From positions 1 to 56,051 of the forward strand of contig JAKTTS010000038.1 of the NCBI GenBank assembly GCA_030560485.1: a stretch of 56,051 bases of DNA. Reading direction: 5' to 3'. Positions 18,901 to 28,947 of the stretch are shown here, piece by piece (the first letter of the stretch is position 1; the number at the start of each line of letters is the position of its first letter). The stretch comes from Ascoidea tarda (nom. inval.). Its lineage: Eukaryota > Ascomycota > Saccharomycetes > Ascoideales > Ascoideaceae. The position numbers and the translations under genes are program-made. The notes under the pieces were generated by a model, which made no database searches, was not told where the DNA came from, and saw nothing but the letters and a program-made list of their open reading frames with translations.

Positions 18901-19711
18901 AGCATTGGTGACATTGATTGAAAGGCAAGCAAAGACTATTTTTCGAAGCAAAGATATTATATTGAATCGATTAGGGCAAGTGTTAACAATGGGTGTTTTT
19001 GGAACGATTTTTTATGCACCATTGAGTAATTCATCCGATGGGATTTACAATAGACTTGGATTGATACAAAATGCGATAAATTTGTATTATTATGGGTTTT
19101 TGAATAATATAGCAGTGTATCCTATTGAAAGAGATTATTATTATGTTGAGAGTAAAGATAATTTATATCGAATTGAATGTTTTTTGGTTGCATATTTGAT
19201 TAATGAAATTCCATTTGAGATCATCACATCATTATTGTTTTCAGCTTTATATGTTTTTGGTGTGGGATTGCCTAGAAATGCAGAGATGTTTTTGGTAATG
19301 TTTTATGGAGGATTTGTGACATTAAATGCTGGGGAATCTATTGGGATAATGTTTAATACTATTTTCTCTAATTTTGGGATAGCAATGAATGGGTTATCAA
19401 CGTTATTCACTATAGCGATATTTATGGGAGGAACGATGTCAATGCAGATGCCCATGTTTTTTCAGGTGTGGAATTATCTTAATCCGCTTAAGTATGTTGT
19501 AAAGGCAGTTAGTAATATGGCGTTCCGGAACCAAGAGTTTGAATGTGTTGGAGGAATTGAAGAATGTTCATTAGATAGCGGAGAGGCAGTACTTGAGTAT
19601 TACCGGATGAAAAGTCCTGTTGCTATAAACTTGATAGCACTATTAATAATTTTGATTTCATACCGGGCATTGGCCCATTTGTTTTTGCATATTAAAATGA
19701 AAACATGGTAG
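15911..19711 (+). CDS. Full-size ABCG (White-type) transporter, YOL075C-like (1266 aa)
   Basis: Two ABC-membrane halves in the reverse order typical of subfamily G (NBD-TMD-NBD-TMD). First NBD: Walker A GGSGSGKTT near residue 58, signature LSGGEQRR near 163, Walker B LFLDEPTTGLDS near 184, switch His in SIHQP. Second NBD: GPSGSGKST near 714, ISGGEKRR near 820, LILDEPTSGLDS near 842, TIHQP. Each is followed by about six hydrophobic segments. It lacks the PDR-type degenerate first Walker A and the long N-terminus of PDR5/CDR1; both ATP sites look canonical, as in S. cerevisiae YOL075C (1294 aa). The ATG at 15911 gives a short leader (MNGFLVIPES). Substrate unknown. No CUG codon was found in this long gene. 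Confidence 0.93.
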   Translation: MNGFLVIPESERVSLTVRNLKVSVLSAKSHSNNTNSENVILDDISFDLKSGEVMAILGGSGSGKTTLLNILSQRYNRNKNFHCQGMIKYNDFISIDNVKSAYLLQTDLFLPGLTAKETLNYAAELKLFSVPSKTEKFKFVDFLLDELNLNSIKNTKFSTFNLLSGGEQRRISLAIQLLNDPSILFLDEPTTGLDSFTSFNLIQTIKNLSQKFGITIILSIHQPRTEILSLFDKICLLAKGGKLCYFGDPNQSLNYFNFNCNLAELKNIKNFNLADSIIDLVAKDTTSKQNELNSLERIDYLSECWKSYQTNQLVQINNDKIFNTFQAADKISQKPESISLLKEVEILTRRTFLLSTRDNYSLFSLIFGILLISIVVGWLFYDPYLDLSGIRTNIGALYSICETVALIPMLFEMARLWDCDGKFFFRENADKSSTVSGFLISRRLAKFFIEDLPIAIIFSVTTYFMWGFDTDYKMFLVYFSITLLSQLIGMSSAMFCFAAADSFQITAIIWSIFYFVQNFACGYYVNPRTMPVYVRWVRYICTYWYVFGANVSNRFTGFFGECPQNDIDSTLCSEYIGKFILNDIGFPENWISLPLSILVVWFLGFYLVAAILLKYKNKNISFSKSKKNNDNKDQIQIHNNINVQTGSADSILENSLSNLDINIHVKNISLFVTKKSKFKFIRKFFGQNNNAEEKTLIDNVSAFFEQGKINAIMGPSGSGKSTLLNLISNRIENVRCTGSIYLNEDQIPLSYFHNYISYTTQNDASLIPTLTVWETLCFQARLRLPVKEHNNIFPIVSELINKMGLNDCKNILVGDENIKGISGGEKRRVSIAIQLLDNSRILILDEPTSGLDSFTSSTILKLLADIAQQEKKIVIITIHQPKYELFSLFGNVLLLCKGGKVVFNGAQTKLSGYFEKLGYMCSENTNFADFILDLVSESSKDVDSKIRVENLLINWKNNYGKTEEFKEKTFENPMVDESEFETEKYKILKKKKAAFGVALVTLIERQAKTIFRSKDIILNRLGQVLTMGVFGTIFYAPLSNSSDGIYNRLGLIQNAINLYYYGFLNNIAVYPIERDYYYVESKDNLYRIECFLVAYLINEIPFEIITSLLFSALYVFGVGLPRNAEMFLVMFYGGFVTLNAGESIGIMFNTIFSNFGIAMNGLSTLFTIAIFMGGTMSMQMPMFFQVWNYLNPLKYVVKAVSNMAFRNQEFECVGGIEECSLDSGEAVLEYYRMKSPVAINLIALLIILISYRALAHLFLHIKMKTW

Positions 19712-19837
19712 GGTGTAGGTGTGAAAGTTGAGAAATATTTTATATTTTATATTTTTTTGGAGATTTTTATTTTATTTTGATTTGATAAATAGGGAATTAA
19801 TTTTATTTTTTTTGGATGTTTTGGATGTTTTGGATAA

Positions 19838-19861
19838 GTATATATATATATATATATATAT

Positions 19862-19908
<47 letters not shown>

Positions 19909-19910
19909 TA
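19838..19910. repeat. (TA)n followed by (TTTA)n microsatellite
   Basis: About eleven TA units run straight into about twelve TTTA units, 130 bp after the transporter stop. It is likely 3' UTR or spacer and highly length-variable. Confidence 0.9.
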
Positions 19911-21636
19911 TAGTTGAAATGATAGACAGATAGTTTTGGGTAAGCACTCTTGCAGGATAGAGCGTGTATATGCGGTAAATCAAGTGCGTGATTAGATAAT
20001 ATTTTATTGTTGGATGATGATTTGATTGAGGATATCTGATTGGCTGGTGGGGGAGAGCGAATAACAGATGGGAGGATAGTGGAATGTGATTGAATCGGCT
20101 ATAAAAACAAGAAAATAGAAAATGTTGAGGGATCTAATTTTAGATTTTGGCAATTTTATGATTTCCAGGATTTTCAGGGTATTTGAATTGATTACACACA
20201 TTCTTTAACGAGTTTTAAGGAAGGTGGTTATTGCTGGAGCGGATGATACATGATTTTTATAATTGAACGGAGAAGTGAAATTTGGCGAATATGCTGATCA
20301 GCCAAAATGAATTATTATTTAGCATTATTTATTATTACTTGTCATTAAGTAATACCAGTTGTCATTTTTGTTGGTGTAATTTTCAAAGGACCTCAATTGT
20401 ACTGATAAGTTTGCCAATTAGGGAGAACATAGAGTTTGATGGTGGATTAACTATGAGAGCAAGTATTGGGAAAGGAAAAAGTTTCAGGGAAATATGAAAA
20501 TAAAAACGAATTCTTCCAAAAAGCAAATCCCATTAAACTAGTCAACCTGAACACTACACAAAGAGCAAACAACAGAGTAGCAAAGCTTAAATAATTGAAA
20601 ACATAAGCATTTTGGCATTGGATTATGGAAAAAATATGAAGGGAAAAAATAGATCGAAAAGTCCCATGAAAATGAAGTGTTGGAAATGTTGATGCAAATT
20701 GCAAACTCGAAATTGGAAGTATAGGCAGCAAAATGGGGGAAATGGCAGGATGGCAGCAGGTTCTGGAAAAGATGGGGGCAGCCAAAAAGGCAGGTGCGCT
20801 GTGGTAGCACCCAGAGAAATAATAGAGTGGCCGAGAAAGCAGCAGACCCAAAGCTGCGATCAGCACAGGAAGTCGGAGCAGATGCGCCGTCGCAGTGGTA
20901 ATCGCCGAGCGCGTGCTGTCGCGGATGCATGTTTCTGGATGCGAGAGCCAGGAAAGCGGACTGGGATGTGCAAGCTGCGGGAGCGAGACGCAAGCGGAAT
21001 GCCGCTAGATTGGGCAAGCGCGACGGCCGGATTGGGGAGACCGCGGCATCGGCGCGCAGGGTTTCAGCGGGCCTTGCCGTTGTGGGCGAGCAGGATTAGC
21101 CCGAAACGGGATGACAGATCAGGGTCAGGTGCGTGGACCTTTTCCAGCGGGCGTTGGCGTCGTTTTTCAGTGCTGATTTATCCTTTAGCATTTTTGTTTT
21201 CGTTTTCAAACCATTTGCGTTGTGTTGCTTGAGAACTTGTCACTTCGTGAAAATCCCACTATATACTGCTAACAGATTTGTCATTACTTATAAATTGATG
21301 GCAAGTTATTCTCTTTGCAACTCTCATTCTGGTCCTCTTTTGCTGCTCACTGCTCGTTCTGCTTTCCACCCTGCTCTCTTTCACTGTGCTCAATCCTTCA
21401 GCACTTTTTAATAATCGATTTCCAATCATACTCACTCCCAATTATTTTTTCGCTGCTATTTATTCATTCACCATCACTTGTTTGTCTCTCTTTCTTTCTA
21501 TCTGACTTTCCCTTTCTTTTTCTCCTGTTACACTGTTCATTGTTGGGTTTTTTTCCCTTTTTTCGTGCTTGCTTGTTAATTACTATTTGCTGCTTTTGCT
21601 TTCTTCCTTCCCTCTCTCGATCTCGATCTACTTGCG
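19911..21636. other. Long intergenic region with GC-rich patch
   Basis: No supported gene in 1.7 kb. The part at 20690-21180 is clearly GC-richer. It is open on both strands for 140-180 codons, but the translations are Arg/Gly/Ser-rich on one strand and Cys/Phe/Leu-rich on the other, with no recognisable family, which fits GC composition rather than coding. The right part (21300-21630) is C/T-rich on the plus strand, typical of a yeast promoter or 5' leader just before the ATG at 21637. Confidence 0.5.
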
Positions 21637-24576
21637 ATGTCCCTAGTTACCTTTATCCTATTGTTGATCTTGCTATCAATAATAGCTTCCTCGTTTTGCT
21701 TTTATAAACAGTACAATCAAAACAAAACCTTCAAGAAAAACAAAAAGAAACTAATCGACCAGATTGAGAAAAACTATCTACTTAAAATCAACTCTCTAAA
21801 CAACAAGATCAAAAACTTTCAGTTTGAAATTGACCAAAAGTATCAACTAATCGACTCCAAAAATATCCAGATCAACCTAATCAACAAAGAATTCCACAAT
21901 CTACAGAAAAACCACCTCAAACAAATCAATTCCCTCAAATTCCAGATCCAATCAATAGAAAATGATCTAAACTTATCAAAACAGAATTTCAATAAACTAG
22001 AGAAAAACAACTCTCATCTAAGCTCAAAGATCGACCAGCTAAACAACACTCTCATGAAATTAAAAGAAAGAATAAACTTCCTAGAAATAGAACTAGAGAA
22101 AAAAATCAACAAAGAATTAAAAATCATGGACGAAATGGACTTTTACAAAAAAAAATACAATAAATACTACATCGACTTGGAAAATCTAAAACAATCAAAA
22201 TCAATCAAATACGTCTTTTGCAACTCAAATTCCTTTCTCAATCAAGAATACTCCTCCAATTCAAGCGCTGTCCTAAACTCAATCAATCCTCCCATCAACA
22301 ACAACAGCAACTCCCACCATGTAAACCAAATCTCTTTCCCAGTTGAAGATTCAATCATAACTTCCGAGTCAATCAAAAAAATGAGTCTTTCCCAACGAAC
22401 CTCTTTGATCCCTTCTCCAAACCTATCCTCAACTACTAAATCAAACCCAACTTTTTACTCAAACCTACCAAACTTTCAAAACATTCCAATCAACAATGAC
22501 AATAACATCAACATCAACCATCTCAACAATAGCAACAATAGCAGCAATAGCAACAACAATACAAACGCAAGCACAATAAACACCATCTACAATGTCAACA
22601 ATAACACCATAAACAACAACAACACAAACAACATCAATTCCTCAAATCAATTGAATCAACTCAACCAATTCAACCTTCTAAACAACTCAAATCAAAACAA
22701 CATGCTCTACATGAATAACAACAACAACATATCTGCCTTCAATGAAAACTCTCCCAACTTTTACAACAGAATCAAAATCACTGATGATGAAAAACTAGAC
22801 GAATTCAAATACAAATGGCTATCCGAATTGGAAGATCTAAGAGTCTCTATTAAACAAATGAATGAAAGTTTGCTAGAAAACCAGATTTTTTCGGACGAAT
22901 TGGCTCAATCAATGAACGACAACATTAAAAATATTAAAAATATCAACAACATTAACAACATTAACAACATCAACAATTTAACTAATATTCCGAACAATAA
23001 TAACAATAACAATAACAATAACAATAACAACTTGGATATAATAAATCAAAGAAGAATTCTGTTGTCTCCTGCAAGAAGGCACAGATTGCTATCAACTAAA
23101 TTTGTCACTGAAAATGAAATCAAAAATCTTAAAAGCAAATTCAGTACAGAATTTAATGAAACTATTAAACCACTATTTGAAATTAGCCATTATTCTCCAT
23201 TTTATTTCAATGGAATAAATAATCCAGTAAATAATATTCCAAAAGACACCACCAATAATAACAACAACAACAACAATAATAACAATACTAACAACAACAC
23301 TGACACTACCGTTAACACTAACAATGGTAATAATGGAAATAATGGAAATAATAACAATATGGTACTCAGTACTTCTCCAGCATCTAGCAATTTAACATCT
23401 CCAAATTTATCCGAGAATAGCATGACCAATTTAAACTATAAATCTGGCTCATCTAATAACACCAGTCCAAGTAATTCACCAATCACTTCCAATGTTGCAT
23501 TGAATAGAAACGCCAGCATTAATGGCAACAAAAAAAAGAGATACTCCTCATTGACTCTATTTGGCAGAAATAGCATAATTCTTACTGGACCAGCCTCTCC
23601 AAAACTAGAGCGTGAAAGAGAAAGAGAAAGAGATAAAGACAATCAGAATGATCAAGAAAAAATAAATGATAATGATATTCAAAATCAAAATGACAGTGAT
23701 AATAAAAAAAAAGAATTATCAAACGTCAAAGCAGTAGGTAAAAAGGAAGTGACATTTAGTTTGGACGATGAGGATGTTAATGAAATTAAAGACAATAAAA
23801 AGCTGATGGAAGACAAATTTGAGAAAATCGACAAACCTGAAAAAAGTGATAAAAAAGTCAGTTTCGATAATAATAATATGTACAATGACAGTAAATTGGT
23901 TGTTGAAAGTGTTGATAAATTACAAAGCGCAGATGAGAGAAACCCATTTCCCATTAGAGCAAGAAAATTTAATAGTGGAAGCACGAAACGAGAGTTGTCA
24001 ATTAATACTAAAAGAGCACAGGCACTCAACACTAGAAAACCAATTAGTTTGGTCAAAAACAAAAACAAAGGGAAGGGCAAAGAAAAAGAAAGCGCTTACC
24101 AAGATCACTTTAGTACTAATAATCAAAACCCTGGTCATATGAATCAGAATAGCATGGGCAACAGTACGGCTCACAGCCCTACTAGCCCAATCAACAGCCC
24201 GATTATTGTAAAGGAAGAAGATATACTACAAATGGAAAAGCGAATCAACTCAGCATACAATTCGATAATAAATCGATCAATAGGAAAGGACAACGAGTAT
24301 GAATACGACAGCGACGAGATCATCACCAACTCGCCTATTTATGCTAGAAACTACCTACATGTGGCTAAAACCAGGGGAAACAACCACAGGGAAGCCAATG
24401 GAACGACGCATGGGAGCAATGGGCACTTAAATGGAAACGGCAACGTCAATGGGGACGAGGCAGGAGCAACGGGCGTGAGCAGTGGAAGCAGGTTCAGCTT
24501 CAAAAACAGGTTTTCTTCCTTAGGTAGAAAAGGATCGATCAAGAAAACGGGCTATCTCGGTGGAGTGAAGGGGTGA
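21637..24576 (+). CDS. N-terminally anchored coiled-coil protein with Asn-rich disordered body (979 aa)
   Basis: Residues 4-22 form one hydrophobic segment (VTFILLLILLSIIASSF) followed by basic residues, so it is probably a membrane anchor or signal-anchor. Residues 26-190 are a strongly heptad-like Lys/Glu/Leu/Ile/Asn coiled coil. The middle is Asn-rich, with poly-Asn tracts around 460 and 545. The last 350 residues are Ser-, Lys- and Asp-rich with an RERERERD stretch and a basic Gly/Ser tail containing phospho-site-like RFSF, RKGSIKK motifs. Short conserved-looking islands are DEFKYKWLSELEDLRVSIKQ near 386 and LSPARRHRLLS near 476. I do not recognise the family. Two CUG codons occur (residues 475 and 723). 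Tandem with GLC3 downstream. Confidence 0.8.
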   Translation: MSLVTFILLLILLSIIASSFCFYKQYNQNKTFKKNKKKLIDQIEKNYLLKINSLNNKIKNFQFEIDQKYQLIDSKNIQINLINKEFHNLQKNHLKQINSLKFQIQSIENDLNLSKQNFNKLEKNNSHLSSKIDQLNNTLMKLKERINFLEIELEKKINKELKIMDEMDFYKKKYNKYYIDLENLKQSKSIKYVFCNSNSFLNQEYSSNSSAVLNSINPPINNNSNSHHVNQISFPVEDSIITSESIKKMSLSQRTSLIPSPNLSSTTKSNPTFYSNLPNFQNIPINNDNNININHLNNSNNSSNSNNNTNASTINTIYNVNNNTINNNNTNNINSSNQLNQLNQFNLLNNSNQNNMLYMNNNNNISAFNENSPNFYNRIKITDDEKLDEFKYKWLSELEDLRVSIKQMNESLLENQIFSDELAQSMNDNIKNIKNINNINNINNINNLTNIPNNNNNNNNNNNNNLDIINQRRILLSPARRHRLLSTKFVTENEIKNLKSKFSTEFNETIKPLFEISHYSPFYFNGINNPVNNIPKDTTNNNNNNNNNNNTNNNTDTTVNTNNGNNGNNGNNNNMVLSTSPASSNLTSPNLSENSMTNLNYKSGSSNNTSPSNSPITSNVALNRNASINGNKKKRYSSLTLFGRNSIILTGPASPKLERERERERDKDNQNDQEKINDNDIQNQNDSDNKKKELSNVKAVGKKEVTFSLDDEDVNEIKDNKKLMEDKFEKIDKPEKSDKKVSFDNNNMYNDSKLVVESVDKLQSADERNPFPIRARKFNSGSTKRELSINTKRAQALNTRKPISLVKNKNKGKGKEKESAYQDHFSTNNQNPGHMNQNSMGNSTAHSPTSPINSPIIVKEEDILQMEKRINSAYNSIINRSIGKDNEYEYDSDEIITNSPIYARNYLHVAKTRGNNHREANGTTHGSNGHLNGNGNVNGDEAGATGVSSGSRFSFKNRFSSLGRKGSIKKTGYLGGVKG

Positions 24577-24975
24577 ATGTGTATATGTAATTGGACAGCG
24601 GTCGGGCTCTGCTCGTGACACCGAATATATCTGCTGCCCAATCGGGCATTGCGCTGCGCTCTGTTTCGGCCGTCGCCGGTGGCAAAATGCGTCAAAGCCT
24701 CCGTGCGCACCGGCTGTCTAATACAGTATAAGCCGCGGTGTTGTGCGTTGGTACGCAGCGGAAGACATGGCAAACAAGGGCTCCCGCATGGTGCATCCCT
24801 CAGGGCTGGGATCGCTTTATCGCTCCTCTTGCTGCTGGATCTGGGCTGGTATATAAATACTCGTCTCTTTGTTTCTTTTTGCTTTAGCTCTGTTTCTGCT
24901 GTTATTTATTTTTTTCAGCAATTGATTTCTCTTTGGTTTCAAACATCTCAATAACGCTGTACTGTTGTTTTCTTA
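24577..24975. promoter_or_regulatory. GLC3 promoter with TATA box at 24850-24859
   Basis: A GC-rich patch (24595-24840) is followed by TATATAAATA at 24850-24859, 117 bp upstream of the GLC3 ATG, and a T-rich leader. The position fits a TATA-driven, regulated promoter, as expected for a stress- and carbon-responsive glycogen gene. Confidence 0.6.
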
Positions 24976-27096
24976 ATGTCTTTTCAGATTCCTGATGTTG
25001 TTAAAGGTGCCGTGGATGTCGATCCCTGGTTAGAACCATTTGCCAACGAATTGGCTAATAGACGATACAATTCTCTAAACTGGATCAAAACATTTGATGA
25101 AAATGAAAATGGGTTGCTAAATTTTGCTTCTTCTTACAAGTATTATGGCTTGCAACCCAATCCACAAGATCTCTCAATCACCTACAAAGAATGGGCTCCC
25201 AATGCTGTGAAGGCTGCAATTATTGGTGATTTCAACAATTGGGATGAAAATTCAAATGTAATGCAAAAAGATGATTATGGAAACTTCAATATAACCCTAT
25301 ATCCTTCAACTGATAATCCAAATGATTACTTAATTCCTCATGACTCAGAAATCAAAATCAGATTGTGGTTACCCAATGGTGAAAAACTCGATAGATTACC
25401 TGCTTGGATCACCAGAGCGACTCAACCAGCTATCGATCTTTCAAAGGTCATTGATAAATCCAAAGTAGATTCAAGCTATAAAGCAAGATTCTGGAATCCC
25501 AAGACTCCTTATGTTTTCAAACATCCAAGACCAAAATTAGAATCAAATGATGGTTTGAAAATCTACGAATGTCACATTGGTATCTCGACTCCTGATCCTG
25601 TTGTTGGTACTTATAAACAATTTACTCAAAACATTTTACCTAAAATCAAAGATCTAGGCTACAATACCATTCAGTTGATGGCAATCATGGAACATGCCTA
25701 TTATGCTTCTTTCGGTTATCAAGTTACTAATTTCTTTGCTATTTCTTCGAGGTTTGGTACTCCAGAAGATTTGAAAGAATTAATTGACACTGCTCACTCT
25801 TTAGGTATTGTTGTGTTATTAGACATTGTTCATTCTCATACGTCTAAAAATGTTCTCGATGGTTTAAATAACTTTGATGGAACTGACTATCAATACTTTC
25901 ACTCGGGTAGTAAAGGTAACCATGAGTTATGGGATTCAAAGTTATTCAATTACGGCAAATATGAAGTTCTAAGATTCTTGCTATCAAATTTAAAATTTTA
26001 TTTGGACGTTTATAAGTTTGACGGTTTCAGATTCGATGGTGTGACTAGTATGTTATATTTACATCATGGTATCGGTGCAGGTGGTGCATTCAGTGGTAAT
26101 TATAATGAATATTTGAATGAAAACGCCCAGGTTGATAAAGAAGCCATAACTTATTTAATGCTAGCCAATCAATTAGTTCACCAATGTGGTCGACTTGAAG
26201 ACAGAAATTTCATAACAATTGCCGAAGATGTGTCTGGCTATCCAACTTTGTGTTTATCCGCTGATAAGGGTGGTGTTGATTTTGATTACAGACTATCAAT
26301 GGCCATTCCAGATATGTGGATCAAGATCTTGAAACATCTAAGTGATAGTGACTGGAACATGGGAAACATTATCCACACATTAACTAATAGAAGGTATGGA
26401 GAAAATTGCATAGCTTACTGTGAAAGTCATGACCAAGCTTTAGTCGGCGATAAAACCATTGCATTTTGGCTAATGGATGCTGCCATGTACACTGATATGA
26501 CTATTTTAAAACCTTTGTCTTCAATCATTGACAGAGGAATGTCTTTGCACAAATTGATCAGACTATTAACCCATGCTTTGGGTGGTGAAGGGTATTTGAA
26601 TTTCGAAGGGAATGAATTTGGACATCCTGAATGGTTAGATTTCCCCAGAGAAGGTAACAACGACTCATACCACTACGCCAGAAGACAGTTTAACTTAATC
26701 AGTGATGATCTATTGCGTTATAAGCAGCTTTACAACTTTGACAGGGCAATGCAGCACCTTGAAGCAAAATACCATTGGTTGAAGGCCCCTCAAGCGTATG
26801 TTTCGTTGAAACACGAGGTGGACAAAGTGATTGTTTTTGAAAGAGCCAACTTGTTGTTCATATTCAATTTCCACCCAACCATCAGCTTCACTGACTACAG
26901 AGTAGGGGTTGAAAAAGGTGGAGTGTACAAAGTGGTGTTGAACTCAGACAGAAAAAAAGAGTTTGGTGGGCACGACAGAATCGACGAGGAAGCAAGCAGA
27001 TACTTCACCACAGACCTCAGATGGAACAATAGATCCAACTACATCCAGGTGTATATTCCCAACAGAACAGTGTTGGTGCTTGCGTTGGAAGAGTGA
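24976..27096 (+). CDS. GLC3: 1,4-alpha-glucan (glycogen) branching enzyme, 706 aa
   Basis: Transfers an oligoglucan from an alpha-1,4 chain to a 6-position, making glycogen branch points in the cytosol. CBM48-like N-terminal domain ([20 protein letters not shown], about residues 70-95), then a GH13 barrel: nucleophile Asp354 in DGFRFDGV, acid/base Glu417 in AEDVSG, and the His485-Asp486 pair in ESHDQ, with the ENEFGHPEW stretch typical of eukaryotic branching enzymes. S. cerevisiae Glc3 is 704 aa, so it is full length. The start is the only sensible ATG. No CUG codon in 706. Confidence 0.98.
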   Translation: MSFQIPDVVKGAVDVDPWLEPFANELANRRYNSLNWIKTFDENENGLLNFASSYKYYGLQPNPQDLSITYKEWAPNAVKAAIIGDFNNWDENSNVMQKDDYGNFNITLYPSTDNPNDYLIPHDSEIKIRLWLPNGEKLDRLPAWITRATQPAIDLSKVIDKSKVDSSYKARFWNPKTPYVFKHPRPKLESNDGLKIYECHIGISTPDPVVGTYKQFTQNILPKIKDLGYNTIQLMAIMEHAYYASFGYQVTNFFAISSRFGTPEDLKELIDTAHSLGIVVLLDIVHSHTSKNVLDGLNNFDGTDYQYFHSGSKGNHELWDSKLFNYGKYEVLRFLLSNLKFYLDVYKFDGFRFDGVTSMLYLHHGIGAGGAFSGNYNEYLNENAQVDKEAITYLMLANQLVHQCGRLEDRNFITIAEDVSGYPTLCLSADKGGVDFDYRLSMAIPDMWIKILKHLSDSDWNMGNIIHTLTNRRYGENCIAYCESHDQALVGDKTIAFWLMDAAMYTDMTILKPLSSIIDRGMSLHKLIRLLTHALGGEGYLNFEGNEFGHPEWLDFPREGNNDSYHYARRQFNLISDDLLRYKQLYNFDRAMQHLEAKYHWLKAPQAYVSLKHEVDKVIVFERANLLFIFNFHPTISFTDYRVGVEKGGVYKVVLNSDRKKEFGGHDRIDEEASRYFTTDLRWNNRSNYIQVYIPNRTVLVLALEE

Positions 27097-27417
27097 GCTG
27101 CGTGAGCTGCGCGTGAAGCACGCGATGAGATGGCGTGCGGGAGACGCGTGACGTGAGTGCTGCGTGAGGGGCGCGTCGTGATCAGAGGTCTAGACCGCGG
27201 TTGCTGAAACCTAAAAATAGCCGGCAGGCGCCAGCAGTCTGGGTCATTCTTTGGATCATTGGTCATAAAATTTTCCCTGGGCTGTTTTTCTGCCTTCTGT
27301 TCATCTCGCTTTTTGTCGTTTTTGTAGCCTTTATATCTCTCTATTTATATTCGTCCTTTACATCTATCAAAATAGTCTTTCTTGTTCCTCAACACTAATC
27401 TCTCTCTTTTCTTCTCT
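27097..27417. promoter_or_regulatory. Intergenic region with GCGTGA cluster and ACGCGT box
   Basis: Directly after the GLC3 stop a GC-rich stretch (27097-27200) carries four GCGTGA hexamers (27100, 27111, 27146, 27162) and one ACGCGT MCB-type box (27144-27149). The rest, up to the RhoGAP ATG, is T/C-rich leader. It may serve the downstream RhoGAP gene. Confidence 0.4.
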
Positions 27418-28947
27418 ATGATGGGTGAAGCCCCAACCATCCCAACCATTCCAACCATCCCAACCTCTTCAAACAGAAACTCTTGGTGGTCAAATCCTTT
27501 CAGGAAGAGTAATGAATACACCTTCTCTATCTCTGATCCCACTAACTCCAACATCGTTACCAACAACATTCACAGTGTATTGTCTATATCTAGTGGGGAT
27601 GTCAACACTCTCATCAGTTCCAACACTGCTCCTTCCAGGAAGGAGTCAGGTCTTAAAAGAAACACTTCTTTGAAAAGATTGAGATCTCTCAAAAAAAAAA
27701 AGAAAGACCCTCAAGCTTCTCCAGAAAAGAAAAACAAAAACTTGAATATTAATTTCAACCTAAACCCTGACAACATTTTCACTCATTTGCCAAAACCCTC
27801 TTTTGATTCAAACCTATCTAGTTTTGTCAGTAACAATAGTTCTGTATCAACCACTGCCAACAGTGCTTCTCTAAATAATTATAACTCCTATAATTCTTAT
27901 AGCTCTTACAATTCTTTCAACGTCAACAATTTGAATAATTCCAATAACGAAAATTTAATCTTCAATATTCCCTTAGATGATTCCCTAGAAAAAGCTTCAG
28001 CAAGAATTTCAATTTTAATTCCAACTGAAGAAAATCCAAATAACTTGGTCAAGTATGGAAAAATCCCAATCACAGTGGCAAAAGCCGGAAATTTCTTAAA
28101 GCTGAATGGCCTTAAAACAAAAGGAATATTCAGATTAGGTGGCTCATCAAAAAGAGTTAAAGCTTTACAGGAGATTTTCAATACTCCCCCATACTATGGC
28201 AAAAAATTAGACTGGAAGGGTTATACAGTCCATGATGCTGCTTCAATTTTGAGAAGATTCCTAAACTCCCTACCTGAACCAATAATACCTTTGAACTCCT
28301 ACCAAAACTGGAGAACGCCTCTAAGTTCAAGAAAGAGAATTATAGTCTATTTTGAACATAGAAATGAAGCCTCTATCACTTCTCTTTCAAAACCTACCTC
28401 GGTATCTTTAGGTCATAAACACCAAAATAGTTTGGATTCTCTTCCTGAAGAAGATGAACAGTTAGTTTCTAATGAAATTAAACAAAAAACATTATCAATT
28501 ACTCCTCCACTAAGCGCTTCAGATAATTCAAACCACAGTACTGAAAATACCACCACTGACAGTAGTTTCAATAAAAATCTTGACAATCTTTCCACCTCAA
28601 ATGAAGAATTAAAAAGAAAGAAAAAACTAAAGCGTCATCAAAAGTTGGTCAGGGATATTGAAAATGCTGTTAATGATTACAAACTATTAATCTCGCAGTT
28701 GCCTCTTTCCTCAAAACAGCTATTGTTTTATATCTTGGATTTGTTAGCTGTATTTGACTCAAATTCAACTGAAAATCTCATGCCTGCAAAAAACTTATCT
28801 GCCATCTTTCAGCCATCTATTTTATCTCATCCACAGCATAATATGGCCCCAAATGAATATCTTTTATCTCAGGCTGTTTTGGAGTTCTTGATCGAGTACT
28901 CCTATAGATTATTGCCAAACTCAAAAACTATCGATGATTCAATATGA
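27418..28947 (+). CDS. SAC7/BAG7-type Rho GTPase-activating protein (509 aa)
   Basis: Likely stimulates GTP hydrolysis on Rho1 (cell-wall and actin control). N-terminal 190 residues are Ser/Asn-rich and basic. The RhoGAP domain starts near 205: KYGKIPITVAKAGNFLK, then GIFRLGGSSKR with the arginine finger Arg239, TPPYYGKKLDW, and GYTVHDAASILRRFLNSLPEPIIPL. It is split by a disordered insert (about 310-405) and resumes with DIENAVNDYKLLISQLP, KQLLFYILDLLAVF and the LSAIFQPSIL helix carrying the conserved Asn/Pro region. This arrangement is that of Sac7/Bag7. The frame is open upstream from 27382 without ATG; starts at the paired ATGs 27418/27421. One CUG codon, at residue 229. Confidence 0.92.
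   Translation: MMGEAPTIPTIPTIPTSSNRNSWWSNPFRKSNEYTFSISDPTNSNIVTNNIHSVLSISSGDVNTLISSNTAPSRKESGLKRNTSLKRLRSLKKKKKDPQASPEKKNKNLNINFNLNPDNIFTHLPKPSFDSNLSSFVSNNSSVSTTANSASLNNYNSYNSYSSYNSFNVNNLNNSNNENLIFNIPLDDSLEKASARISILIPTEENPNNLVKYGKIPITVAKAGNFLKLNGLKTKGIFRLGGSSKRVKALQEIFNTPPYYGKKLDWKGYTVHDAASILRRFLNSLPEPIIPLNSYQNWRTPLSSRKRIIVYFEHRNEASITSLSKPTSVSLGHKHQNSLDSLPEEDEQLVSNEIKQKTLSITPPLSASDNSNHSTENTTTDSSFNKNLDNLSTSNEELKRKKKLKRHQKLVRDIENAVNDYKLLISQLPLSSKQLLFYILDLLAVFDSNSTENLMPAKNLSAIFQPSILSHPQHNMAPNEYLLSQAVLEFLIEYSYRLLPNSKTIDDSI

Noticed and set aside
20538-21232. Overlapping open frames of 139-177 codons on both strands in the GC-rich patch upstream of the coiled-coil gene
   Set aside because: Both strands are open at once because stop codons are rare in GC-rich DNA. 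Translations are compositionally odd, with no family resemblance, and the region sits where a promoter is expected.
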